Origin: Brumimicrobium sp.
GTDB taxonomy: Bacteria; Bacteroidota; Bacteroidia; Flavobacteriales_D; Crocinitomicaceae
Length of the DNA: 64,000 nt
Direction: 5' to 3'
Assembly: GCA_023957385.1 (NCBI GenBank)
Contig: JAMLGZ010000001.1
Span: forward strand, 1,784,923 to 1,848,922
The notes under the pieces: model-generated
What the model was told of the DNA's origin: nothing
Databases searched by the model: none
What the model saw: the letters and a program-made list of their open reading frames with translations, nothing else
In this document: one piece after another, positions 1 to 8,395 of the stretch
Numbering within the stretch: position 1 is the stretch's first letter
Layout: each line of letters opens with the position of its first letter
Position numbers and translations under genes: made by a program

Positions 1-373
1 TGCGTCTTAACTCTAAATGTTTTTGGTTTTCCCAATTGGTAACAAAATCTGGTTTTAGATTGTCGTCGTTTGCAATCTTAGCCATGATAATGAAAGGGAA
101 GAAGATACCTTGTAACGTATCACCAACAGAGAATAGACCATATTTACGAATGTAGCTCACGTTAAATACAGCCCACATTACTAAGTGAATTCCAGGAATA
201 ATCATTAGAAATGCCCACCACCAAGGTTGGCCTGCAATTTTTGATGCAATAGCATAGTTATATCCTGGAATGAGCGCCTCCCATGATTTTCTTCCTGCTT
301 TTGGGAAACTCTTAAACCATAATGCTAGATATGGATAAACGATAAAAAATATGAAGAAATATTTTGCTAACAT
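1..373 (-). CDS. lepB: Signal peptidase I, N-terminal part (cut by window start)
   Basis: The gene reads leftwards off the window edge; only about 124 N-terminal residues are visible. They start MLAKYFFIFFIVYPYLALWF, a membrane segment, followed by a KAGRKSWEALIPGYNYAI stretch and a second hydrophobic segment around WWWAFLMIIPGIHLVMW. Bacteroidota signal peptidases I carry this kind of membrane extension ahead of the S26 serine peptidase domain, which would lie outside the window. The start lies 11 bases after the dapB stop, so the two are probably co-transcribed. The identification rests on the N-terminal extension and the dapB neighbour; the Ser/Lys catalytic motifs cannot be seen. Confidence 0.75.
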   Translation of the reverse strand, partial: MLAKYFFIFFIVYPYLALWFKSFPKAGRKSWEALIPGYNYAIASKIAGQPWWWAFLMIIPGIHLVMWAVFNVSYIRKYGLFSVGDTLQGIFFPFIIMAKIANDDNLKPDFVTNWENQKHLELRR

Positions 374-384
374 GTATAATGAAT

Positions 385-1110
385 TTAAGAAAGTTGTAGC
401 ACATCTTTCATGGTGAATAATCCTTTTTTATTTATAATCCATTCAGCCGCTATGACAGCTCCTAAGGCAAAACCTTTGCGACTAAATGCTTCGTGACGAA
501 TGGAAATGGCGTCTATATCCGAAGTGTACTCAACGATATGTGTTCCTTTCACATCTTCTTCTCGTATCGCTTCTATCTCAATAGCAGGTTGATTGGATGA
601 TTTCTTCTCGCTTTGCGGACAAAACCAATCTGTATAAGCGGAGTGGTTGTGTAACAAATCTTGCGCAATAGAAATAGCTGTACCACTTGGTGCATCTAAT
701 TTCTGAGTATGATGTATTTCTGTTATTTTTGGTTGATACTCAGGATGAGGTGACATGAGCTTTGCTAATTGTTCATTCAATTGGAAGAATAAATTTACAC
801 CTATGCTAAAATTGGATGCATATACTAGAGAAGAGTTGTTAGATTGAACTAAATCCTTCACTTTATCCAAATGTTGATGCCATCCAGTTGTTCCAACCAC
901 AGTAGGGATATTTGCTTTAGAAAGTAATTCTAAATGTGCTAATACAGAACTTGGCGTAGTAAATTCAATGGCTACATCTGCCTGAAGTACCATTTGTTCA
1001 GTTAGTGGATGCTCAATATCCGCTTTAGCAACAACTTCATGACCACGTTCCAAGAGAATCGTTTCGATTTCTTTCCCCATTTTACCGTATCCTACTAAGA
1101 TTACTTTCAT
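385..1110 (-). CDS. dapB: 4-hydroxy-tetrahydrodipicolinate reductase
   Basis: DapB reduces 4-hydroxy-tetrahydrodipicolinate with NAD(P)H in lysine and diaminopimelate synthesis, in the cytosol. The 241-residue protein has the dinucleotide-binding motif GYGKMG (7-12), VGTTG (72-76) and the signature HHTQKLDAPSGTA (133-145), which holds the catalytic His and substrate-binding Lys. An in-frame ATG seven codons upstream (1131) was rejected, because a TATTTTTG promoter element at 1129-1136 overlaps it and would place the transcript start downstream of it. The length is usual for the family. It is followed after 11 bases by lepB. Confidence 0.95.
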   Translation of the reverse strand: MKVILVGYGKMGKEIETILLERGHEVVAKADIEHPLTEQMVLQADVAIEFTTPSSVLAHLELLSKANIPTVVGTTGWHQHLDKVKDLVQSNNSSLVYASNFSIGVNLFFQLNEQLAKLMSPHPEYQPKITEIHHTQKLDAPSGTAISIAQDLLHNHSAYTDWFCPQSEKKSSNQPAIEIEAIREEDVKGTHIVEYTSDIDAISIRHEAFSRKGFALGAVIAAEWIINKKGLFTMKDVLQLS

Positions 1111-1128
1111 GATTTGTATTGAACGTAG

Positions 1129-1136
1129 CAAAAATA
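1129..1136 (-). promoter_or_regulatory. dapB -7 promoter element
   Basis: The minus strand reads TATTTTTG, matching the Bacteroidota TAnnTTTG -7 consensus, 18 bases before the chosen dapB ATG. No convincing TTG element was seen about 19-20 bases upstream. Confidence 0.55.
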
Positions 1137-1185
1137 CTATTATTTGTTTTCTAATTGTAATTTAGGGAGAATTTAACCTCAATTT

Positions 1186-1361
1186 AACCGCAAAGACCGC
1201 GAAGTTTTGGCGCAGAGGTCACAGAGGTTTTTGTGGAGGAGGTGTTTATTTGAAACACATAGGCACATAGGGAACATAGTCCTTTTTCTATGTGTTCTAT
1301 GTTCATTTCAACAAGTTCAATGCAGGTCTATGTGTTTGATTATTTGTTAAACACATAGGGG
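1186..1361. repeat. Left flank of GxxExxY unit: palindrome-rich repeat
   Basis: The 325-base gap between dapB and the GxxExxY gene starts with a GC-richer block (1186-1230) made of two similar 15-mers, GCAAAGACCGCGAAG and GCAGAGGTCACAGAG. From 1252 it is a series of inverted repeats built on CTATGTG and CACATAG. The clearest is 1328-1360, where a perfect 10 bp stem CTATGTGTTT/AAACACATAG encloses an 11-base loop. The same 33 bases recur at 1929-1961 on the other side of the gene. Confidence 0.8.
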
Positions 1362-1456
1362 ACTTATCTAATTTCCATACATCTATGTATTTAAAAAATT
1401 AATAAAAAACTCTTCATTCTCTCATAAATATCACTATCTTAAATAATAAAAAGAAA

Positions 1457-1870
1457 ATGTTAACCAAAAACGACCTAAACGATTTAACCTATGAAGATGT
1501 AGGAGCAGCCATAGAAGTACACAAAGAAATTGGACCAGGGCTACTTGAATCTGTATATCACAAATGCTTAAAAGAAGAACTTCGTTCGCGATGTATTATG
1601 TATCAGTCAGAATTAATAGTTCCAATTGCCTATAAAAACATCGAATTTGAAGCAGATTTACGATGTGATCTATTTGTAGAAGGTTGCTTAGTTGTTGAAT
1701 TAAAGGCTGTTCAAGAAATGCATCCAGTATTCGAATCCCAACTATTAACTTATATGAAGTTATTAGAAGCCCCAAAAGGAATTTTAATGAACTTCTTTTG
1801 TAATAACTTTTTTAAAGAGGGGCAAAAAACATTCGTCAATGAATTATTTAGAGATTTATCAGAATATTGA
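1457..1870 (+). CDS. GxxExxY family protein (PD-(D/E)XK-like)
   Basis: This 137-residue protein has the family signature GPGLLESVY (26-34) and a nuclease-like core in which Asp71 precedes a hydrophobic strand ending Glu81-Leu-Lys83, the D-(E)xK pattern of the PD-(D/E)XK superfamily. Family members are known as stand-alone genes and as insertions in 23S rRNA genes; their cellular role is not established. No signal peptide or membrane segment is present. It is the only plus-strand gene in the first 4.8 kb and is bracketed by identical hairpin repeats, which suggests that gene and flanks moved as one unit. That last point is inference. Confidence 0.85.
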   Translation: MLTKNDLNDLTYEDVGAAIEVHKEIGPGLLESVYHKCLKEELRSRCIMYQSELIVPIAYKNIEFEADLRCDLFVEGCLVVELKAVQEMHPVFESQLLTYMKLLEAPKGILMNFFCNNFFKEGQKTFVNELFRDLSEY

Positions 1871-1928
1871 AGGAGAAAACACAAAGGGCATATGGAATAT
1901 AGGATACTTAACTATGTGTTCTATGTTT

Positions 1929-1961
1929 CTATGTGTTTGATTATTTGTTAAACACATAGGG
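1929..1961. repeat. Right-hand copy of 33 bp hairpin flanking the GxxExxY gene
   Basis: These 33 bases are identical to 1328-1360, including the 10 bp perfect stem CTATGTGTTT/AAACACATAG. They are preceded by ACTATGTGTTCTATGTTT, which resembles the sequence at 1288-1305 before the left copy. Confidence 0.85.
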
Positions 1962-2022
1962 AACATAGAGGGGGTAAAGTGTATTGCTCTGTTAGGCACT
2001 GAGGTTGCAGCTTTATGGTTAA

Positions 2023-2607
2023 TTAATGAAACTTAAGGCTTATCGATAGCCCCGGAGTATAGAAATCATGCATAGAAGGGTAAATTGACATGGATAAATC
2101 TTTTGATACATCGAAGCGTACAAAATGTGCTTCTGCAAAGGCATCTAGAATATTTAATCCATATACAGCTACACAGGCGAAAATCATTAAATCACGGTTT
2201 GTTCGTTTACTTTCAAAAAGTTGTAAAATTCCTTCATTATCATAGCTCCAATATTTAGGTAACTCAGGGTTAGGTTCTCCATTTTTAACGCGGTATAGAT
2301 ATTCTTCTTTTAGTGTTTTTTGAGTAATATGATTCTTTACAGCAAAATATCCTGTAACACCAAGGCCAGCATATATAATAGGAACTTTCCAATAGGCTTT
2401 CTTCTTGCCTTTCGGCATAGCGATATGGTTATAAATTTGTCCAGCACCAGGAAGAAGAGATAATAATGCGGCCTTCTTTGGTGAATGGAGTGTATCCTTC
2501 TCTTTGGATTCATTTACTTTCTTTTCGGGTGTAGCTTTTACGGCTAAACTATCTTGACTGTATAGGGCAGAAGAAAAGAAGAGAAAGATGATAAGAACCA
2601 AACGCAT
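2023..2607 (-). CDS. DUF5683 domain-containing protein
   Basis: This 194-residue protein begins with a signal peptide (MRLVLIIFLFFSSALYSQ). After a charged Lys/Glu-rich linker comes a conserved block KKAALLSLLPGAGQIYN, then hydrophobic segments near VPIIYAGLGVTGYFAV and LMIFACVAVYGLNILDAF. This matches the DUF5683 family of Bacteroidota, whose function is unknown; the glycine/proline-rich first block resembles small TM2-like membrane proteins. It starts 3 bases after the parB stop, so it is probably the last gene of the parA-parB operon. An envelope location is inferred from the signal peptide. Confidence 0.75.
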   Translation of the reverse strand: MRLVLIIFLFFSSALYSQDSLAVKATPEKKVNESKEKDTLHSPKKAALLSLLPGAGQIYNHIAMPKGKKKAYWKVPIIYAGLGVTGYFAVKNHITQKTLKEEYLYRVKNGEPNPELPKYWSYDNEGILQLFESKRTNRDLMIFACVAVYGLNILDAFAEAHFVRFDVSKDLSMSIYPSMHDFYTPGLSISLKFH

Positions 2608-2610
2608 GGG

Positions 2611-3510
2611 TTATCCATTCAAAATTTCGATAATACGGTTTAAATCAACTTCAGAATTAAAGTTTATAATCAATTTTCCATTTCCTGAAGCTTGTTTTTT
2701 GATTTGAACTTTTGCCGCCACTTTTTCGGAAAAGGAAGAAGTAAATTCAGCCTGTTTACTGGAAATATTTAGAGTACTCTTTCTTGAGTTGGTGCCTTTA
2801 TCATCTTTGTCGTTACGGATTAAATCTTCTAAATCCCTCACTGATAAAGCATCTGAAAGCGTTTTCTTAAAGAATTTCAGCTGTTTATTTACATTTTCTA
2901 TACCTACTAGAGCTCGTGCATGTCCCATAGAAATGTCTTGTTCCCTAACTGCTAGTTGAATTTCAGCCGGAAGTTTAAGAAGTCTAAGGTGATTTGTAAT
3001 AGATGTTCTGCTTTTAGAAATTTGTTTAGATAATTGTTCTTGTGTAAGGCTACATTCTTGAATCAGTCGTTGGTATGAAAAAGCAACCTCCATAGCATTT
3101 AAATCTTGGCGTTGAATGTTTTCTACCAAAGCCATCTCTAACATAGATTGGTCATTAGCAACACGGATATAAGCAGGAATTTCTTTTAATTTAGCTATTT
3201 GAGAAGCTTTGAAACGACGTTCCCCAGAAATCAATTGATACTTATCTCTGCCTAGTTTTCTAACCGTTATAGGCTGAATAATTCCGTGAGTTGCAATAGA
3301 TTCACTTAGTTCTTTCAATGCTTCTTCCTCAAAATTAGACCTTGGGTTAAAAGGATTTGCTTCAATAGAATCAATCGGCAAAAGTGCAACTGAACCTAAT
3401 ACAGAAGCATCTGAAATATCGTCAGAAGTTATATCAGTTAATGAACTTTCCAATAAAGCACTTAAACCTTTCCCAAGTGCAGGTCGTTTTTTTAAATTAG
3501 AGCTCATCAT
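2611..3510 (-). CDS. parB: Chromosome partitioning protein ParB (Spo0J)
   Basis: ParB binds parS sites and loads the segregation apparatus, working with ParA. The 299-residue protein starts with the conserved RPALGKGLSALLES leader, then the ParB nuclease-like CTPase fold with FNPRSNFEEEAL (54-65), GERRF (96-100) and ENIQR (130-134). A helix-turn-helix follows around 154-178 (SLTQEQLSKQISKSRTSITN), and the C-terminus forms the dimerisation region. It overlaps parA by 14 bases. No parS-like TGTTNCACGTGAAACA palindrome was found in the window. Confidence 0.95.
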   Translation of the reverse strand: MMSSNLKKRPALGKGLSALLESSLTDITSDDISDASVLGSVALLPIDSIEANPFNPRSNFEEEALKELSESIATHGIIQPITVRKLGRDKYQLISGERRFKASQIAKLKEIPAYIRVANDQSMLEMALVENIQRQDLNAMEVAFSYQRLIQECSLTQEQLSKQISKSRTSITNHLRLLKLPAEIQLAVREQDISMGHARALVGIENVNKQLKFFKKTLSDALSVRDLEDLIRNDKDDKGTNSRKSTLNISSKQAEFTSSFSEKVAAKVQIKKQASGNGKLIINFNSEVDLNRIIEILNG

Positions 3511-4309
3511 TCAATGAAATTTTTTGATTGTCGTTTGATAATTTTTCTATTTCCTCACGCTGGATTATTTCTCGAGCTAAGTTCAAGTAGTTGATAGCGC
3601 CTTTGCTAGCTGCATCATGCATAATAATCGTTGCGCCAAAAGAAGGAGCTTCTGCTAAGTTTGTATTTCGATGAATAACAGTGTCAAAAACCAAATCCTG
3701 AAAGTGAGTTTTCAATTCTTCAACTACGTGATTAGCAAGTCGTAAACGAGTGTCATATAAAGTAACTAATAAACCTTCAATACTTAAGTTTGGGTTTAAT
3801 CTACCTTGAATAATTTTAATGGTATTGAGTAATTTCCCCAAACCTTCAAGGGAGTAATACTCCGATTGAACAGGAATGATAATAGAATCTGCTGCCGTAA
3901 GTGAATTTACTGTAATCAATCCTAAGGAAGGAGAGCAATCAATCAGGATATAATCATAATTGTCCTTTACTTTTTCGAGCATAGCCTTCATCATATACTC
4001 GCGTTTTGGCATATTAATCATTTCTAATTCAGCCCCCACAAGATCAATATGTGAAGGAAGAATGTCAAGATTAGGATTATCTGTAGAAAGTATAACTTCT
4101 GATGGATGGATGCCATCAATTAAACATTCATAGATATTTCTTGTTTTTTGAGGGTCAAAACCTACTCCTGAAGTAGCATTTGCCTGCGGGTCAGCATCAA
4201 CAATTAATGTTTTATATTCCAACACCCCAAAGCTACCGCCTAAATTGACAGCCGTAGTAGTTTTCCCAACTCCTCCTTTCTGATTTGCTATGGCAATAAT
4301 TTTCCCCAT
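3497..4309 (-). CDS. parA: Chromosome partitioning ATPase ParA (Soj)
   Basis: ParA is a deviant-Walker ATPase that drives origin segregation with ParB. The start MGKIIAIANQ is chosen because it puts the Walker A motif KGGVGKTT at residues 11-18, as in other ParA proteins; an upstream ATG at 4342 would add 11 non-conserved residues. The Walker B-like stretch YDYILIDCSPSLG follows around residue 110. It is 270 residues long and overlaps the start of parB by 14 bases, indicating translational coupling. It probably heads a parA-parB-DUF5683 operon. Confidence 0.95.
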   Translation of the reverse strand: MGKIIAIANQKGGVGKTTTAVNLGGSFGVLEYKTLIVDADPQANATSGVGFDPQKTRNIYECLIDGIHPSEVILSTDNPNLDILPSHIDLVGAELEMINMPKREYMMKAMLEKVKDNYDYILIDCSPSLGLITVNSLTAADSIIIPVQSEYYSLEGLGKLLNTIKIIQGRLNPNLSIEGLLVTLYDTRLRLANHVVEELKTHFQDLVFDTVIHRNTNLAEAPSFGATIIMHDAASKGAINYLNLAREIIQREEIEKLSNDNQKISLNDEL

Positions 4310-4422
4310 TTGAATAGAATAATTTGATGAATAATTCAACAAGATACTGAATTATATCGAATTTTATTGTTAAAAATTTAAAATAATATCAACAGTAAAT
4401 TTACCTTGTGAACAGTTGTTCT

Positions 4423-4761
4423 TTATAAATCTTCGTAGTTGAGTGAAGTATAATCAGATAGACCTTTATTATTGCTTTCTTCTTCAATTGTAAAGCTTCC
4501 ATCTGCCTTTAAATCGTCAATCTTTTGTAAGACATCTCGTAGGGCGTCAGAGAACTTTTCAAAATCTTCTTTATACAAGAAAATCTTATGTTTTTGGAAT
4601 TCTGGTCTTCCGTTTTGAAATTGCTTTTTACTTTCAGTAACAGTAAGATAAAGGTCATTGTTGCGCGTTGCTTTGATATCAAAAAAGTAAGTGCGTTTTC
4701 CAGCACGAACTACCGTTGAGTGAACCTCACGACCATTTTCATTATTCTTCTCCTCATTCAT
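4423..4761 (-). CDS. DUF3276 / PUR family DNA/RNA-binding protein
   Basis: This 112-residue protein has an acidic N-terminus, a strand-rich core (VHSTVVRAGKRTYFFDIKAT, then DLYLTVTESKK, then HKIFLYKEDFEKFSDAL) and an acidic tail. This is the single PUR-alpha repeat arrangement found in Bacteroidota and spirochaetes. PUR-alpha-like proteins bind single-stranded nucleic acid and can act as transcriptional regulators; the target here is unknown. It is monocistronic, 113 bases upstream of parA and in the same direction. Confidence 0.9.
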   Translation of the reverse strand: MNEEKNNENGREVHSTVVRAGKRTYFFDIKATRNNDLYLTVTESKKQFQNGRPEFQKHKIFLYKEDFEKFSDALRDVLQKIDDLKADGSFTIEEESNNKGLSDYTSLNYEDL

Positions 4762-4877
4762 GGCTCAATGTTTATTTTTTGAAGTACAAATATTTTATTT
4801 TTATTTTTGTCATGCAACAATTTTGTGCACTTGTTGAAAACTTTCGTTAAAATTAAGAAAAAAAATGAAATAACCGT

Positions 4878-5627
4878 ATGAACTATCGAAAACTATACAT
4901 TCTTTTTTTATTAGTTCTTTTTTCATGTAGAGAACATAGAGAAGAAGCTCCTCATTCGATAGAAATTAATGATTCTACTCAGCTAAAAACTGAGGTATCT
5001 GTTTCTGAAATTAGTGAAATTGAACAAGTTCTCATTCAATATGGATTAGTTGATATCCAGAAGATTGATAGTACAATTAGGATAGATGTGAAGTATGCAA
5101 CTACGGAGAATTTCATGCATAAGGTATTGTATGCAAATTATAGCAGAGTATATTTACAAAAGGAAGTTGCAGAGCGTTTAAAAAAATGCCAATCGGCTCT
5201 CAAAAAGAAGGATTCAACCCTGTCTTTATTAGTTTATGATGGTGCGCGACCACTTTTTGTGCAACAAGAAATGTGGGATGGTATGGATACGATCCCGATA
5301 CCAGAGCGTACCAAATTTTTAAGTAACCCAAAATCTGGAAGTTTACATAATTTTGGGTGTGCGGTTGATTTAACAATAGTAGATGTGAAGACAGGAAAGC
5401 CTTTAGACATGGGTGCTGGTTATGATGATATTCGTAAAATTGCTTATCCTCGATTCGAGACTTATTATTTACAACTTGGGGAGTTATCCCCGTATCAAAT
5501 CAATAATAGAAAATTATTGAGAGAAGTTATGAAAGTAGGGGGATTTTGGGTAATTGAAACGGAATGGTGGCATTTCAATGCTTATTCAAGAGATAAAGCG
5601 AAAGAATTATTTGAAATAATTCCATAG
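4878..5627 (+). CDS. D-alanyl-D-alanine dipeptidase, M15D (VanX-like) lipoprotein
   Basis: M15D peptidases are zinc enzymes that split D-Ala-D-Ala in peptidoglycan turnover. The 249-residue protein has a lipoprotein signal (hydrophobic run, then LFSC with Cys17), so it is predicted to be anchored in the periplasmic face of a membrane. The zinc ligands are visible: His157 and Asp164 in SLHNFGCAVDL, and Glu229-x-x-His232 in ETEWWHF, which also supplies the catalytic Glu. The substrate-binding block DGARP is at 121-125. It stands alone between convergent and divergent neighbours. A role in cell-wall recycling rather than vancomycin resistance is likely, since no vanH or vanA genes are nearby. 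Confidence 0.88.
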   Translation: MNYRKLYILFLLVLFSCREHREEAPHSIEINDSTQLKTEVSVSEISEIEQVLIQYGLVDIQKIDSTIRIDVKYATTENFMHKVLYANYSRVYLQKEVAERLKKCQSALKKKDSTLSLLVYDGARPLFVQQEMWDGMDTIPIPERTKFLSNPKSGSLHNFGCAVDLTIVDVKTGKPLDMGAGYDDIRKIAYPRFETYYLQLGELSPYQINNRKLLREVMKVGGFWVIETEWWHFNAYSRDKAKELFEIIP

Positions 5628-5632
5628 TTTAT

Positions 5633-6547
5633 TTACAAATTAAATATATCACCATCTTTTGCAACCACGGTATTATTAAAGTGTATTCTTGCTTCTTCGA
5701 GATGTTTAGAATCTGTGTTGTAGCGTGCAGACAGGTGTCCTAAAATTAATTTCCCAACTTTTGCTTCCTGTGCAATTTTAGCGGCATCAGATGCAGTAGA
5801 GTGATAAGTAACTTCAGCGCGACTTCTTTCTTTTTCTGCAAAAGTGGCTTCATGATATAGCAAATCAACTCCCTGAATATGCTCAACAATTGTAGGGTAG
5901 TAAGCAGTATCTGAACAATAAGCGTATGAAATAGTTGGTTTTGGAGGAAAGGTAACGTCTTCATACCTCACGTGTACACCGTTATTGTCGATTATGTCTT
6001 CTCCATTCTTTAATTTATCTATATATGCAATGCTTACTCCCGTTTTATCAAATGCTTCTTTATCTAGACCTCGTTTACCTGTCTTTTCATTTATTCGGTA
6101 TCCAAATGTGGCAATTCTATGGTGTAAAGGAAAAGCCTTAATTTCAATGCTTTTATCTGAAAATACGGTTATAACTTCTTTCTTTGTTTCTAATTCTTTA
6201 AATTCAATAGGCATAACAACAGGGAGGCCAATTATTTCAAAGAGAGAAAGTAAAAAACTTTTCAATCCTTTAGGGCCAATAATCAATAAAGGAGAATTTC
6301 TACCTAATAACTGCATGGTTCCAATAAGACCGGGTAAACCAAAAATATGATCTCCATGTAAGTGTGAAATAAGGATAATCTGAACGTTTTGGAATTTGAG
6401 TCCGAATTTTCGCATTTGGAGTTGGGTACCCTCTCCACAATCAATTAATATTTGACGCTGATGGCATTGAATAAATTGTGCTGAATTCCCTCTTCTTAAA
6501 GTAGGAATAGCAGCTCCAGTTCCCAAGATGGTGATTTTAAAATCCAT
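5633..6547 (-). CDS. rnz: Ribonuclease Z (tRNase Z)
   Basis: tRNase Z removes 3' trailers from tRNA precursors. The 304-residue protein is a full-length metallo-beta-lactamase-fold enzyme with the zinc motif HLHGDH (62-67), an early GEGTQLQMRKFGL block (the PxKxRN-like region is less clear) and later YHEATF and LGHLSARY motifs that supply the remaining ligands. Its ATG overlaps the stop codon of the STAS gene by one base (TAATG), so translation is coupled. Confidence 0.95.
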   Translation of the reverse strand: MDFKITILGTGAAIPTLRRGNSAQFIQCHQRQILIDCGEGTQLQMRKFGLKFQNVQIILISHLHGDHIFGLPGLIGTMQLLGRNSPLLIIGPKGLKSFLLSLFEIIGLPVVMPIEFKELETKKEVITVFSDKSIEIKAFPLHHRIATFGYRINEKTGKRGLDKEAFDKTGVSIAYIDKLKNGEDIIDNNGVHVRYEDVTFPPKPTISYAYCSDTAYYPTIVEHIQGVDLLYHEATFAEKERSRAEVTYHSTASDAAKIAQEAKVGKLILGHLSARYNTDSKHLEEARIHFNNTVVAKDGDIFNL

Positions 6548-6891
6548 TATGCTTGATCCATCAACATCTCAGCTTCTTTACATGTTTCTGTAATAGTTAG
6601 TATGCGATGTAATTGTGAGATTTCTATGAGTTTTTTAACATTAGGCTGTAAATTACAAATGATGAACTTTCCATTATTGTCTTTACACATGCGATAGCAA
6701 TATAAGATAGTATTTAGGCCAGTAGAATCGCAGTATAGAGTTTGTGATAAATCAATAATCACATTTACAACCTGCATTTCTTCTAGTTTCAGTACTTCAA
6801 TTTTTAATTCAGGAGCAGAAATTCCATTTAACTTTTCTACGTAAGAAGTTATTAGGTGATAATTTGCGCTATGTTCTACCGAAAATATCAT
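6547..6891 (-). CDS. STAS domain protein (anti-sigma factor antagonist-like), copy 1
   Basis: This single STAS domain of 114 residues ends in a CDSTGLNTILYCY motif. The Ser/Thr of the D-S-(S/T)-G-L signature is the residue phosphorylated in SpoIIAA-type anti-anti-sigma factors. No kinase or phosphatase partner gene lies nearby, so the partner is unknown. It sits 8 bases after pyrB and overlaps rnz by one base, so it belongs to a pyrR-pyrB-STAS-rnz operon. A second, different STAS protein follows the same pattern next to purA at about 25.5 kb. Confidence 0.85.
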   Translation of the reverse strand: MIFSVEHSANYHLITSYVEKLNGISAPELKIEVLKLEEMQVVNVIIDLSQTLYCDSTGLNTILYCYRMCKDNNGKFIICNLQPNVKKLIEISQLHRILTITETCKEAEMLMDQA

Positions 6892-6899
6892 GCTTTCAA

Positions 6900-7829
6900 T
6901 TATCTTTTAATTTTTGCAGCCAATAAATAAATTACTGCCATTCTGATTGCAACCCCATTTTCCACTTGTTGTAAGATGATAGACTGTTTACTATCCGCTA
7001 CATCGCTTGAAATTTCAACACCTCTGTTAATTGGTCCAGGGTGCATAATAACAATATCCTTTTTTAAACTATCTAATAATTTCTTATCTAATCCGAACAA
7101 CATAGTATATTCCCTCAAAGATGGAAAATATTGAATATCCTGGCGTTCTAATTGAATACGTAGCATATTGGCTACATCACACCATTCAAGGGCTTTGCGT
7201 AAATCGTGTTCCACCTTTACACCTAATTTGTGCATATCTTTTGGAATAAGGGTTGTTGGCCCACAAATCATTACCTCGGCGCCTAGCTTTTGAAGTACAA
7301 AAATATCAGAATTGGCAACACGAGAGTGAAGAATATCACCAATGATAGCTACTTTCTTTCCTTTTACTGTCCCTAATTTTTCACGTATAGAATAAGCATC
7401 CAATAATCCTTGAGTTGGGTGTTGATGTGTTCCATCTCCAGCATTTACGACCTTGGCATTTACGCGTTCTGATAAGAATTTAGCAGCTCCTGGATTGGGA
7501 TGTCGCATGACTACCATATCTACTTTCATAGACAAGATATTATTTACCGTATCAACTAAAGTTTCACCTTTTTTTACCGAACTGCCAGAGGCGCTAAAGT
7601 TAACTACGTCAGCGCTCAAACGTTTTTCAGCTAGTTCGAAAGATAAACGAGTTCTGGTAGAGTTTTCAAAAAATACATTGGCAATAGTAATATCTCGAAG
7701 AGTAGGTACTTTTTTGATGGGGCGATTGATAACTTGTTTGAATTGATCAGCAGTTTCGAAAATCAATTCGATATCTCTAGTCGTAAGTTCTTCTGTTCCA
7801 GTTAAATGTTCAACGCTTAGATTATCCAT
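6900..7829 (-). CDS. pyrB: Aspartate carbamoyltransferase catalytic subunit
   Basis: PyrB joins carbamoyl phosphate and aspartate, the second step of UMP synthesis. The 309-residue protein has the carbamoyl-phosphate loop STRTR (57-61), the RHPNPGAA region, HQHPTQGLLDAYS, and the late HPGPINRGVE block. There is no pyrI regulatory-subunit gene beside it; pyrR lies 11 bases upstream. The arrangement resembles PyrR-regulated operons, with the catalytic trimer acting alone. Confidence 0.96.
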   Translation of the reverse strand: MDNLSVEHLTGTEELTTRDIELIFETADQFKQVINRPIKKVPTLRDITIANVFFENSTRTRLSFELAEKRLSADVVNFSASGSSVKKGETLVDTVNNILSMKVDMVVMRHPNPGAAKFLSERVNAKVVNAGDGTHQHPTQGLLDAYSIREKLGTVKGKKVAIIGDILHSRVANSDIFVLQKLGAEVMICGPTTLIPKDMHKLGVKVEHDLRKALEWCDVANMLRIQLERQDIQYFPSLREYTMLFGLDKKLLDSLKKDIVIMHPGPINRGVEISSDVADSKQSIILQQVENGVAIRMAVIYLLAAKIKR

Positions 7830-7840
7830 ACAGCTTTGTA

Positions 7841-8395
7841 TTATTTTGATTCGTCTTTCACTAATGTGTACAAGACTACTTTATCTTTTCCTTCTGTCTC
7901 TTTCCATTCTACAGATACCTTTTCCGAAACAAGTGTATCAACTGATTTTCCAATATAATTAGCTTGAATAGGTAAATGTCTTTTGAATCTTCTGTCTATA
8001 AGTGTAAGTAATTCTACAGAATTAGGGCGACCAAAGGTGAGTAGTGCATCTAATCCTGCTCGGATGGTTCTACCTGTATATAATACATCATCAATCAGAA
8101 CGATATCCTTATTTTCAATTGAAAAATCAATATTGGTTGTGCTAGGAATTAAAGGCCTTTCTCTTCTTCTAAAGTCATCACGGTGAAAAGTAATATCCAA
8201 GGTTCCGCACTGAATTTCTTTCTTTAATAATTTCTCAATAAGGGATTTAAGTCTATACAGTACTTGGATACCTCGTGGTTGTAAGCCAATTAATACTGTA
8301 TTTGAGAAATCATCGTGATTTTCAATGAGTTGTCTACAAAGTCTATGCAATGTGAGTTCGACTTGTTTCTCGTTAAGAATTACTTGCGTTTCCAT
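7841..8395 (-). CDS. pyrR: Bifunctional pyrimidine regulatory protein PyrR / uracil phosphoribosyltransferase-like
   Basis: PyrR is a PRTase-fold protein that senses UMP and in many bacteria attenuates pyr mRNA. The PRPP-binding motif VLIDDVLYTGRTIRAGLDAL is intact, as are GLQPRGIQVLYRL and the FRRRERP loop. METQVILNEK (8395) is preferred over the ATG three codons upstream (8404), because a TATATTTG sequence overlaps the upstream codon. It leads the pyrR-pyrB-STAS-rnz group. No anti-terminator hairpin was recognised in the 102 bases upstream. Confidence 0.92.
   Translation of the reverse strand: METQVILNEKQVELTLHRLCRQLIENHDDFSNTVLIGLQPRGIQVLYRLKSLIEKLLKKEIQCGTLDITFHRDDFRRRERPLIPSTTNIDFSIENKDIVLIDDVLYTGRTIRAGLDALLTFGRPNSVELLTLIDRRFKRHLPIQANYIGKSVDTLVSEKVSVEWKETEGKDKVVLYTLVKDESK

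Noticed and set aside
1328..1961. CRISPR array from the repeated 33-mer
   Set aside because: Only two copies, 568 bases apart and separated by a gene; no regular spacers and no cas genes.
2611..4400. parS centromere site near parAB
   Set aside because: I looked for TGTTNCACGTGAAACA-like palindromes in and around parAB and found none; CACGTG-like strings elsewhere lack the flanking arms.
4878..5627. VanX-type vancomycin resistance gene
   Set aside because: No vanH, vanA or vanRS neighbours; lipoprotein M15D enzymes of this kind are common in Bacteroidota cell-wall recycling.
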